Origin: an uncultured Sulfitobacter sp.
GTDB taxonomy: Bacteria > Pseudomonadota > Alphaproteobacteria > Rhodobacterales > Rhodobacteraceae
Assembly (NCBI GenBank): GCA_937923365.1
Contig: CALAIJ010000243.1
Location: 1 to 15,587, forward strand
DNA: 15,587 nt
Direction of reading: 5' to 3'
Part shown: positions 6,680 to 13,673 of the stretch, in pieces
Layout: each line of letters begins with the position of its first letter
How positions within the stretch are numbered: the stretch's first letter is position 1
Made by a program: the position numbers and the translations under genes
Notes under the pieces: model-generated
Database searches by the model: none
What the model saw: only the letters and a program-made list of their open reading frames with translations
What the model was told of the DNA's origin: nothing

Positions 6680-9600
6680 CTAGGTGAGCAGAATGTCGCC
6701 TGCATCGAAGTTCGCCAGCAAAAGGTCTTCGATAAACAGCACGTCGCCGCCGCCGAAATCAACGCGCACACCGCCTGATGCGGCTGACGCCAATGCCGAG
6801 ACATCGCCAAAGGTAGCAAAGCCGAAGGCGCTTAGGTCAATCGCGTCGATGCCGTCCTCCCAGTCCTTGATCCTGTCAAAACCGCCCCCGCCAGACGCTG
6901 CATCCGCATAGACAAAGACGTCGCGCAATCCGTCCAGCGCGCCCATGCCCGCGCCCCCTGACAGCGCGTCATTGCCGCTGCCGCCAAAGAGCGTGTCGGC
7001 ACCCCCTTCGCCAAAGAGAAAGTCATCGCCCGTGCCGCCGTCCAGCATGTCATTGCTGCCGCCACCGCGCAGATCGTCGCTGCCCGCATCGCCAAACAAT
7101 TGGTCATTGCCCAGATTGCCGCGCACTTCGTCGTCGCCGCTGCCTCCATGGGCAATATCCGCGTCACGCCCGCCATAAAGGAAGTCGCGGTCTGCGCCGC
7201 CGTCCAGGGCGTCCAGTCCGGCAAGCGCAAACATGATGTCAGAGCCCGCACCCCCGTGCATCACGTCATCCCCGTCAGAGCCGAACAGGATGTCGTCGCC
7301 GTCACCGCCCTCAAAGGTGTCGTTGCCGCCTTTGCCTTTCAGGATGTCCGCGCCCGCACCGCCCGTCAGGACATTGGCGCCCGTGTCCCCGATCAGTCGG
7401 TCATCAAAGGCGGAACCGGTGAGGTTCTCGATAGAGACGAAGGTATCACTGCCTTCGCCGCCGCCTACATCAATGCCCGAATATTGCAGGTAGACCGCAA
7501 CAGCGCCCGTGGCACCTGCATAAGATGCCGTGTCAAAGCCCACGCCGCCGTTCAGCGTATCGTCGCCCGCGCCGCCCAGCAGGCGGTCGTCGCCGGTATT
7601 GCCGTTCAGCCCGTCCGCGCCGTTCTGGCCGTAAAGCGTGTCACTGTCCGCGCCGCCGCTGATTGTGTCGTCACCGCCGCGTCCCGCCAGTGCGTCGCGG
7701 CCATCGTTGCCGATGATCACATTATCCGCACTGTTGCCCTGGCCCACATGGTCGCCGCTGTCGGTAAAGGCAAGACGCTCCACATGATCGGTCAGCACAT
7801 AGCTGGCAAGATCGGTGTCCACACGGTCATAACCTTCGTCCGCCAGTTCGACCACGACCGTGTTCTGATCCGAAATCTGATAGGTGTCGCTGCCGCCGCG
7901 TCCGCGCAATGTGGTGGTGGCATCAGGCTCGAAGCTGCCAAAGTCGGGCAGGGGGCTGCCGACGACAGAACGCAGGACCAGATCGGTGCCGCCGCCTGGA
8001 TTGGCCAGATCAGGCATCGTGCCTGCTGTCGCATCAGGCTGCCAGTTTGCGACCAGGCTGGTCTCCGCTGCGGGATTGGCGACCGGCGCAAAGGCATTGC
8101 CCGCAATTTCCTGAGCCGTGCGCACATCGTTCCACAACCGGATGTCAGCGATGTCGCCGGGCAGAATCTGGCCTGCGTTGAAATCGCTGGTCGTATTCTC
8201 GTTGTCCTGCTCCTGGCCGAACAGCAAAGTGCCGCCGCTGGGGATGCCTGCAAGCGATTGCGTGTCTCCGGTAAAGACCGCGGTGCCGTCGATATAAAGG
8301 ATGATCTCGTCCGCGCCCGTATCATAGCTGACGGACAAGCGGTGCATGTCGCCATCGGTCAGCACGGATGTGGCGATGGGCGTCAGATAATATTCGGTAT
8401 TGTTAAAGCGGATGCCGATGGTGCTGTCAGGCAGACCGAAGATCAGAATGCTGTTGCCGCCATCAAGGCTGCCCACAGCGTAGGAGGCAAAGATCAGATC
8501 GGGGCCATTGGGGTCCAGCGGCTGTGTCGACCGGTAAAGCATCTCAAGCGTCAGGCTGCCTGTGGGCATCGCGGTAAAGCCGGTGACTTCGGCGTATTGG
8601 CCGGTCTCTTTGCCGTGGTTCAGTTGCAGCACGTCTATGGCACCTGCCGCCCAGGTGTTGCCACCGTCCAATTCGATGAACAGGTCCTTGTCGGCTGTGC
8701 CGATCACCTCCTCGATGCCCGTCATATGGGAAGTGAAGGGCTGCGATTGCGCGGTCAGCTCGATCTCGAAGGCTTCCGTGTCCGGCACTGTGACCAGATC
8801 AGCCGCCGCCAGGGCGTTGGCGGGATCCGCGCGGAACACTTCCGAAGGGGTCAGCGTGTCGCTGGTGGGATCCCCTTCGATCACATGGCGCGCCTCGCTG
8901 GTGCCAAGGTCGGCCCAGACGGGCAGGGGCACGTCCAATGCGCCCGAAAACGGGGCCTGGCCCAGATAAAGGGTCAGTCCGCCCGTGATGGCCGTGTAAT
9001 CCAGCACGTCATGCCCCGCACCTCCGTTGACGGACATATCGCCTGCGCCCGCCACAAAGAACGTGTCGTTGCCCGCGCCACCTTCGGCCCAGTCATTGCC
9101 CTTCAGCGAGAAGAAATCGTCGCCCGCGCGGCCTGCCATAAAGTCGCCGCCCAAGCCGCCTGCAATGTAGTTGGCATCCGCATCGCCTTGCAGGTAGTCG
9201 TCGTTGTTGGAGCCGTGGATGTTCTCGATACCAACCAGCGTGTCGTTGCCGAACGCCCCGCTGGCCGTGCCTGCCGCCAAGTCCACGGTGACGCCGCCAA
9301 AGACATCCGCCACCAGCTCGCCCAACAAGGTGTTGCGGTAGCCTGTGGCATAAGACGCGGTATCACTTTCCACCGCATTGGGGTTGGTGTTTGTGCCGCC
9401 ATCCAGCACATCATTGCCCAGCCCGCCATGCAGGAAATCGGCGCCGTCGCCCCCTGTCAGAGTGTCGGCGGCATCCCCGCCATAAAGAATGTCATCGCCC
9501 GCGCGTCCGGTGATCTGGTCCGCGCCCTCGCGCCCGATCAACTGGTCACCCAGATCAGAGCCGCTCAGCGTATCCGCACCAATGGATCCGATCACACGCT

Positions 9601-12600
9601 CAACAGAGGTGGCCGTTGCATTGATGTGGGTGGAGGTGCCGCCGCCCTGATCGAAGACCGCTCCTGATAACAGGTCGACGTTGATGCTGGCACCTGTGCG
9701 CAGGTCTTTGAAGGCAAGCGTGTCAAAGCCCGCGCCGCCCGTGACTGTCGCTGCCGTCGTGGTCAGGCCAAAGTTGGTCAGCACAATCGTGTCATTGCCG
9801 GATCCGGCGTCAATTGATCGGGTAAAGCTGGCGTCGCCGTCGCGGATAAACTCGATGTAGTCGTCATCGTCTCCGCTGCTGACGTCGGCGGCTGCATCCG
9901 CGATGATCCGGTCACTGCCTGTGCCCGTCTCCAGATCAAGGTAGCCTATGTCGTGCAGCACCTTGTCGTTCCCCGCACCTGTATCAATGGTGTAGCTGTT
10001 TGAATCGAGCGTGATGTTGGTAAAGATAAAGTCGTCGAACGCGCCCAGTGTGAAACTGTCTATTCCGGTGACATTGACCGTCAGAATGCGCGGCGAGACC
10101 GTGCTTGGGGTGTTCTGCTCAAAATCGACATCGATTGTGTTGGAGTACATGCGCAAGGCCAGGTCCCGTGACCCGTTCGAGACCGGATCAAGCGTGATGC
10201 GCACATCGTCGAAATCCGAGATGTCCAGCCTGTCAAAACCTGCGCCGCCGTCGATTGTCCCGCCAGAGCTTTCGCGGGTGAGAATGATCTGGTCATCGCC
10301 CGCGCCCCCTTCGACCGTAGAGGAGCGGCGCACATGCAGAATATCGTCGCCGTCTGCGCCAGTGATGGTGCCGCCTGCGTCAAAGCCAAAGATTGTATCG
10401 TTGGCATCGGAGCCCACGTAGTTTTCAAAGTTGCTGGCTGTGGCGGTGGCAATCACATTGCCCACTGCGTCAAAATGCTCAATCCCGCCGGTGGCGGCGT
10501 CAATGCGCACCGGCCCGTTGGCAACAATCGTCCCAAGGGCCTGTGCCAGAATGTTGGGCGCAACCGTGGGTGGGGATACGTCGTTGGGAATGTTGCTGGG
10601 GTCCGTCTCAAAGGTCAGGACGTCGCTGCCGCCGCCGCCATCATAGACATCCACATCACCCGCAAGCACGCCGCCGCCCACGATCACGTCCCGATTGTCG
10701 CCACCAAAAACGCGGTCACTGCCGGTGCCGCCAATCAGCAGGTTGTCGGCATTGCCGCCGTCGATAATGTCGTCGCCCGCGTCACCGACGATGATGTCAT
10801 CGCCGCCGTTGGTCTTCAGCGTGTTGTCATTGGCGTCCCCAAAGACAAAGCGCTGATCGCCGCTGCTGTCGCCTTCGCTGATGTAGTTCTCGATATTGAG
10901 CAGGGTGTCGTCATCTTCGTCAGAGCCAAAGTCGGAGGCGCTGCCCTGCGCCGTACCCGCGCCATTGCCGAGGTCAATCTTGATGTCCTCGTTCCGGCCC
11001 TCCAGTTGCAGGAACGTGTCGGAACCGCTGCCGCCATCGATCAGGTCATCCCCGTCCTGTCCGACCAGCAGATCGTTCCCGCTGCCCCCGATCAGGTGGT
11101 CAGCCTGAGCCGTGCCATAGATCGCATCATCGCCGGTCAGGCCGTCGGCCACATGGTAGCCGTTCACGGTTGTGCCGCTGGTGTTCAGGATCAGCAAGTC
11201 ATCGGGCAGCAGATTGCCCTGGCCGTCAAAGTTCACATCCCCCAACAGCGTGGAGCCGCCGATGATCGCATCCTGGATATTGTCGAACACGACGTTCTTG
11301 AACGCCAGAATTTCGACATCCGTCCCGATCTCTTCTGATCCGAAGTCGATCCCGTTGAGGCCGGGTTTAATGTGGATGATCCGGATTGGACCGTTTTGTA
11401 CGTCACGAAACAGCTCGAATTCGCCAAAGTTGGCGTCGATATAGAGCATGTCGGTGCCCGCGCCGCCGTTGATGACATCCGTCCCGGCACTGGCCAGAAT
11501 AATGTCGTTGCCCCCCCCTGCATTGATGATATCGGCGCCACCGCGGGGGTCGAAAATCTCGTCATCGGACCCGCCGACCATGATCTCGTTCAGCCCGTTG
11601 CCGATGCCGACGGGCCCCAGTGCCACATCCCCCCAGACGGGCGTGTCACCTACCTGGGCGGCAGCGTCGCCTAGGTATTCGAACGCCAGATCGACCTTAT
11701 CGACAAAGGCGTCCACTTCGGCAAAGGCATTGGCGGCAAAGTCGTTCAACTGGGCAATCAGCGCATTTACCTGTGCCTCGAAGTTCTCGAGCACCGAAAG
11801 ATCGGGCAACAAGGCTTCGATCCGGTCGGAAATCGCATCAAGAAAGGTATCAAGCTCTAGCGTGTCGACCAGAAAGTTCACGACAGGGGTGACAATGGCG
11901 TCAATCGCGGCACCCACGGCATCAAGGTAGGGCTCGATCGGTTCAATGGCCGAGGCCGCAATGCGCAGCGGCTCCTCCAGAATGGCCATGACTTTATCCA
12001 GCACGCCAAAGTCGAGGTTCACATCGATGGACAGATCAATATCGGCAAGCTCGAAAATATCAAGCAGATCGGTCAGCGACCCCACGACCGTCGTATAGGT
12101 GTCATTGACCGCCATCATGGCAACATTGGCAGGGGCTACATGGGCGTCCAACGCGTCGCGCAGCGGAGCGAAATCCGCAGCCCAGCTGGTGCCGGGTTCG
12201 GTGGCGACTGCAATCGCGTCAATAAACTTGTTGGTCGTGTCCGAGACCCCGTCAAGATAATCAAGGCTGCTGTCCACGGCGAGGATGCGCGTAAAAATGT
12301 CCAGCTTGACGAGGTTCAGTGCGTTTTTCAGAGTACTCAGCCGCGTGCCTTCTTCGCCATCGGGGTTAACCTCGATCGGGTCGATGCGGTTGTTTTCGTT
12401 CTTGTCCTCGTCGCCGTTGATCTCCCAGATCAGGCGCCGGATGGAATCGGCTGCATCTTTGACATTGGGGGTCATTTCCAGCGGGCCCCCGTCAAGAACG
12501 GTGCGGATCGCCTTGGCGGTGGTGCCCAGCGGCCCCATCTTTTCCAGCAGGTTGATGATGGAGACCGCGTAATCACTGACGTTGTAGACAGCGTTTGAAA

Positions 12601-12751
12601 CAGTCTCGGTCCGCGTGACATATTTGATCAGATCGCTGGTATCATCAACGAACCCAAGGATCGTCTCGAGCCCTGACTTCACGGTTCTTAAATTGGCTTT
12701 GGTGGTCTCGACGTTGCTCTTGAATGCAAAAAGTTCTGGTCCCGCAGGCAT
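6680..12751 (-). CDS. Giant RTX-type calcium-binding repeat protein with LamG-like domain
   Basis: A 2023-residue, strongly acidic protein (rich in Asp and Gly, with no Cys seen) with no N-terminal signal peptide. Residues 1-390 are non-repetitive and mostly helical, with an EF-hand-like loop at 116-127; I recognise no family there. From about 393 onward there are some 45 RTX nonapeptides (GGxGxDxux) in blocks, separated by longer beta-rich linkers. The main blocks are near 395-440, 540-580, 647-715, 795-845, 1057-1119, 1195-1250 and 1616-1943. A dockerin-like motif lies at 505-522 and a LamG/concanavalin-like domain at about 1374-1570. Residues 1944-2023 resemble the serralysin C-terminal region and end DILLT, as in type I secretion substrates. 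No protease zinc motif is seen. Likely secreted and folded on Ca2+ outside the cell; adhesion, matrix or surface-layer roles are inference. The start follows GAGGAGG five bases upstream. It stands alone, with no ABC exporter in the window. Confidence 0.93.
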   Translation of the reverse strand: MPAGPELFAFKSNVETTKANLRTVKSGLETILGFVDDTSDLIKYVTRTETVSNAVYNVSDYAVSIINLLEKMGPLGTTAKAIRTVLDGGPLEMTPNVKDAADSIRRLIWEINGDEDKNENNRIDPIEVNPDGEEGTRLSTLKNALNLVKLDIFTRILAVDSSLDYLDGVSDTTNKFIDAIAVATEPGTSWAADFAPLRDALDAHVAPANVAMMAVNDTYTTVVGSLTDLLDIFELADIDLSIDVNLDFGVLDKVMAILEEPLRIAASAIEPIEPYLDAVGAAIDAIVTPVVNFLVDTLELDTFLDAISDRIEALLPDLSVLENFEAQVNALIAQLNDFAANAFAEVDAFVDKVDLAFEYLGDAAAQVGDTPVWGDVALGPVGIGNGLNEIMVGGSDDEIFDPRGGADIINAGGGNDIILASAGTDVINGGAGTDMLYIDANFGEFELFRDVQNGPIRIIHIKPGLNGIDFGSEEIGTDVEILAFKNVVFDNIQDAIIGGSTLLGDVNFDGQGNLLPDDLLILNTSGTTVNGYHVADGLTGDDAIYGTAQADHLIGGSGNDLLVGQDGDDLIDGGSGSDTFLQLEGRNEDIKIDLGNGAGTAQGSASDFGSDEDDDTLLNIENYISEGDSSGDQRFVFGDANDNTLKTNGGDDIIVGDAGDDIIDGGNADNLLIGGTGSDRVFGGDNRDVIVGGGVLAGDVDVYDGGGGSDVLTFETDPSNIPNDVSPPTVAPNILAQALGTIVANGPVRIDAATGGIEHFDAVGNVIATATASNFENYVGSDANDTIFGFDAGGTITGADGDDILHVRRSSTVEGGAGDDQIILTRESSGGTIDGGAGFDRLDISDFDDVRITLDPVSNGSRDLALRMYSNTIDVDFEQNTPSTVSPRILTVNVTGIDSFTLGAFDDFIFTNITLDSNSYTIDTGAGNDKVLHDIGYLDLETGTGSDRIIADAAADVSSGDDDDYIEFIRDGDASFTRSIDAGSGNDTIVLTNFGLTTTAATVTGGAGFDTLAFKDLRTGASINVDLLSGAVFDQGGGTSTHINATATSVERVIGSIGADTLSGSDLGDQLIGREGADQITGRAGDDILYGGDAADTLTGGDGADFLHGGLGNDVLDGGTNTNPNAVESDTASYATGYRNTLLGELVADVFGGVTVDLAAGTASGAFGNDTLVGIENIHGSNNDDYLQGDADANYIAGGLGGDFMAGRAGDDFFSLKGNDWAEGGAGNDTFFVAGAGDMSVNGGAGHDVLDYTAITGGLTLYLGQAPFSGALDVPLPVWADLGTSEARHVIEGDPTSDTLTPSEVFRADPANALAAADLVTVPDTEAFEIELTAQSQPFTSHMTGIEEVIGTADKDLFIELDGGNTWAAGAIDVLQLNHGKETGQYAEVTGFTAMPTGSLTLEMLYRSTQPLDPNGPDLIFASYAVGSLDGGNSILIFGLPDSTIGIRFNNTEYYLTPIATSVLTDGDMHRLSVSYDTGADEIILYIDGTAVFTGDTQSLAGIPSGGTLLFGQEQDNENTTSDFNAGQILPGDIADIRLWNDVRTAQEIAGNAFAPVANPAAETSLVANWQPDATAGTMPDLANPGGGTDLVLRSVVGSPLPDFGSFEPDATTTLRGRGGSDTYQISDQNTVVVELADEGYDRVDTDLASYVLTDHVERLAFTDSGDHVGQGNSADNVIIGNDGRDALAGRGGDDTISGGADSDTLYGQNGADGLNGNTGDDRLLGGAGDDTLNGGVGFDTASYAGATGAVAVYLQYSGIDVGGGEGSDTFVSIENLTGSAFDDRLIGDTGANVLTGGAGADILKGKGGNDTFEGGDGDDILFGSDGDDVMHGGAGSDIMFALAGLDALDGGADRDFLYGGRDADIAHGGSGDDEVRGNLGNDQLFGDAGSDDLRGGGSNDMLDGGTGDDFLFGEGGADTLFGGSGNDALSGGAGMGALDGLRDVFVYADAASGGGGFDRIKDWEDGIDAIDLSAFGFATFGDVSALASAASGGVRVDFGGGDVLFIEDLLLANFDAGDILLT
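6683..6922 (-). other. C-terminal serralysin-like region with presumed type I secretion signal
   Basis: Residues 1944-2023 of the RTX protein. RDVFVYADAASGGGGFDRIK followed by DWEDGIDAIDLSAFGF is the standard closing module of RTX secreted proteins, and LFIEDLLLANFDAGDILLT is an uncleaved C-terminal tail with hydrophobic residues after acidic ones. By family knowledge this is what the ABC transporter, membrane-fusion protein and TolC-like pore recognise. The exporter itself must be elsewhere in the genome. Confidence 0.75.
6923..7390 (-). repeat. Longest RTX nonapeptide array (residues 1788-1943)
   Basis: About seventeen consecutive 9-residue units, such as GGAGADILK, GGDGDDILF, GGSGDDEVR, GGTGDDFLF and GGSGNDALS. 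Each half-turn of this parallel beta-roll binds Ca2+ between its GGxGxD loops. One unit is degenerate (ALAGLDALD) and lacks the glycine pair. At DNA level the 27-bp periodicity is visible but the units are diverged, so this is protein-level repetition and not recent tandem duplication. Confidence 0.85.
8042..8632 (-). other. LamG/concanavalin-like domain inside the RTX protein (residues about 1374-1570)
   Basis: This segment lacks RTX motifs and reads as a beta-sandwich: SLTLEMLYRSTQPLD at the start, then HRLSVSYDTGADEIILYIDG and a closing GDIADIRLWNDVRTAQEIAG. The last two match the middle strand and the final 'evriWn-R-aeEI' pattern of LamG_3/pentraxin-type domains. Such domains commonly bind glycans or protein partners. 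It is flanked by RTX blocks on both sides. Confidence 0.72.
9395..9583 (-). repeat. Central RTX nonapeptide array (residues 1057-1119)
   Basis: Seven units in a row, including GREGADQIT, GRAGDDILY, GGDAADTLT, GGDGADFLH and GGLGNDVLD. It forms an independent calcium-binding beta-roll about midway along the protein. Confidence 0.8.
11186..11239 (-). other. Dockerin-like calcium loop in the RTX protein (residues 505-522)
   Basis: The stretch DVNFDGQGNLLPDDLLIL resembles the Ca-binding loop plus helix of type I dockerin (DxNxDG, then D-L-L-x-L). It has one extra residue before the final Asp, and only one copy is seen, whereas dockerins have two. It sits between two RTX blocks. It may be a single EF-hand-like site rather than a cohesin-binding dockerin. 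Confidence 0.45.
12371..12406 (-). other. EF-hand-like calcium loop near the N-terminus of the RTX protein (residues 116-127)
   Basis: The twelve residues DKNENNRIDPIE fit the EF-hand loop at the key positions: D1, N3, N5, I8, D9 and E12. Position 6 is Asn instead of the usual Gly. A predicted helix (DSIRRLIWEI) leads in, as in the E helix, and the following segment is acidic. It lies in the otherwise unrecognised helical N-terminal domain. Confidence 0.55.
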
Positions 12752-12806
12752 AATTGCCTCCTCGAAGTTGGTCTGGTTCTGTTAGACGGCTTCCGTCCGA
12801 AAAATA

Positions 12807-12835
12807 GAAAACTGGTCTGGTGCGTCTGGTGTCAA
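12807..12835 (-). promoter_or_regulatory. Candidate promoter of the RTX gene
   Basis: On the minus strand a perfect -35 TTGACA (12830-12835) is followed after 17-18 bases by a weak -10 (GTTTTC or TTTTCT, about 12806-12812). That places transcription start roughly 45-50 bases before the ATG. The spacer contains two copies of ACCAGAC 9 bp apart, and a third copy lies at 12771-12777 close to the ribosome site. A small hairpin (GACGG, loop, CCGTC; 12785-12797) falls in the leader. The -35 is clear; the -10 is poor, so an activator may be needed. Confidence 0.4.
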
Positions 12836-13149
12836 AGCACACTGACAACGTGACGATCAGGAATAATACGTGAAATATGCTATGGGCATTGTCCGCATGC
12901 GTCCAGTTTTTTTGAAGGGTGCGCCCTTGGCCAGTTGTGGGTGCGTTGCCCGCAAGACGAAAGCTGTGCTGCATCGGCCGAGCCCCATTGTCCCAGTGTC
13001 GCAGCGAGGCGGATATCGGGCCGGACGCCCACAGCGCGTCCTTTGATTGATGGCGCTTGGGGTTCGACGCAAGGGGTGCGTCCGGCTGCGTGGCTGTGAG
13101 CACCTGGCGCAGCTTCCCTCCGCGCGTTGGGGCGCGGCTCAGCGGCTTA

Positions 13150-13162
13150 CTACATATTGTGG
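13150..13162 (-). repeat. Left copy of a 13-bp inverted repeat
   Basis: CTACATATTGTGG on the plus strand is the exact reverse complement of CCACAATATGTAG at 13558-13570. Each copy is itself an imperfect dyad (CyACA...TGTrG), as expected for a dimeric regulator site. It could be a far operator or a terminal repeat of a 421-bp element. No target duplication is seen. Confidence 0.6.
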
Positions 13163-13163
13163 T

Positions 13164-13179
13164 TCGAATCGCGATTCGA
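13164..13179. repeat. 16-bp perfect palindrome
   Basis: TCGAATCGCGATTCGA reads the same on both strands over all 16 bases and has no loop. It starts two bases after the left copy of the 13-bp repeat. It could be a protein-binding dyad or part of a degenerate repeat. No gene starts close by on either strand; the nearest starts are about 410 bp (RTX) and 615 bp (nrdJ) away. Confidence 0.5.
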
Positions 13180-13526
13180 TCGCCTATGAGGTGAATAGCG
13201 TGACTTCCCTGCACTTTTCGGCCACCCCTCGCGGCCTGTGCGAACCATATTTGCCTCAAACTTAGGCGCCACCCAAACGGCCTTGCAGAAGGGGCCGATC
13301 ACTCCGGCAGCCTGTGGATGAAGTGCAGCCCAAGTTGGCGCAGCGTCACTAAAGGTGCAGGGGCGTTGCATTATTTCTTGTCGGCCCATACGCGCTGCTT
13401 GCGGATACTTTTGGGGATATTAACCTTATGAATCGGGCCACAGGTATGCGGGTCAATTGGGGCCTTGCGCGTCAACTGCTATTTTTCAAAAAATTTCAAA
13501 TAAAGCCGTTGACCCAGTAGGGGCAG

Positions 13527-13573
13527 ATACGCCACCTTGTGCAAGCTAACGACGACGCCACAATATGTAGCGG
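13527..13573 (+). promoter_or_regulatory. Possible NrdR box pair upstream of nrdJ
   Basis: The right copy of the inverted repeat, read as CCACAATATGTAGCGG (13558-13573), matches the known NrdR box acaCwAtATaTwGtgt at 12 of 16 positions, including nine of ten in the core. A weaker match, ATACGCCACCTTGTGC (13527-13542; 9 of 16, mainly the outer arms), lies 31 bp upstream, which is the usual NrdR tandem spacing. A TTGACC (13509-13514) just before could be the -35, but no clear -10 follows. NrdR represses ribonucleotide reductase genes, so the location fits. Confidence 0.45.
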
Positions 13574-13648
13574 TTAACGCTCGAAAGGCGCGTCGGGAGG
13601 TATAGAGCAGGCAGGCGACGATTTCTCGTGTTCTGACGTTTCAACGCA

Positions 13649-13673
13649 CCGGCATCCGTGTCGGAATGTCCGG
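13649..13673 (+). promoter_or_regulatory. Hairpin in the nrdJ leader
   Basis: CCGG-CAT-CCG (13649-13658) pairs with CGG-ATG-CCGG (within 13662-13673) around a TGT loop, with two single-base bulges, giving ten pairs. A second smaller hairpin, CCAGC/GCTGG (13737-13750), lies nearer the start. No T-run follows, so neither is a normal terminator. A structured leader is possible, but no cobalamin box was found. Confidence 0.3.

Noticed and set aside
6669..6680. Terminator at the RTX gene end (GGGTC/GACCC dyad)
   Set aside because: The stem has five pairs, overlaps the stop codon, has a two-base loop and no T-run follows on the minus strand.
10334..11338. Plus-strand 334-residue open frame opposite the RTX gene
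   Set aside because: Same composition effect as the longer antisense frame: alternating Ala/Val/Ile from reversed Gly/Asp codons, and no ribosome site.
6923..12000. CRISPR or recent DNA tandem repeats
   Set aside because: The repetition follows RTX nonapeptides with diverged codons. There are no identical repeats separated by unique spacers.
6575..13170. tRNA-Pro attachment-site duplication (GGTTCGAATC at 6575 and 13161)
   Set aside because: The match is only ten bases, falls in the T loop common to tRNAs, does not reach the tRNA 3' end, and no integrase is present.
12645..13259. Minus-strand 204-residue open frame overlapping the RTX start
   Set aside because: It would cover the RTX promoter, ribosome site and first 35 codons in another frame. 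Its composition is not protein-like.
13428..13520. 30-codon plus-strand frame (starting MNRATGMRVNWG) as a leader peptide of nrdJ
   Set aside because: Only a weak GGGGA at a loose distance supports it. It ends far from nrdJ and no regulatory codon pattern is seen.
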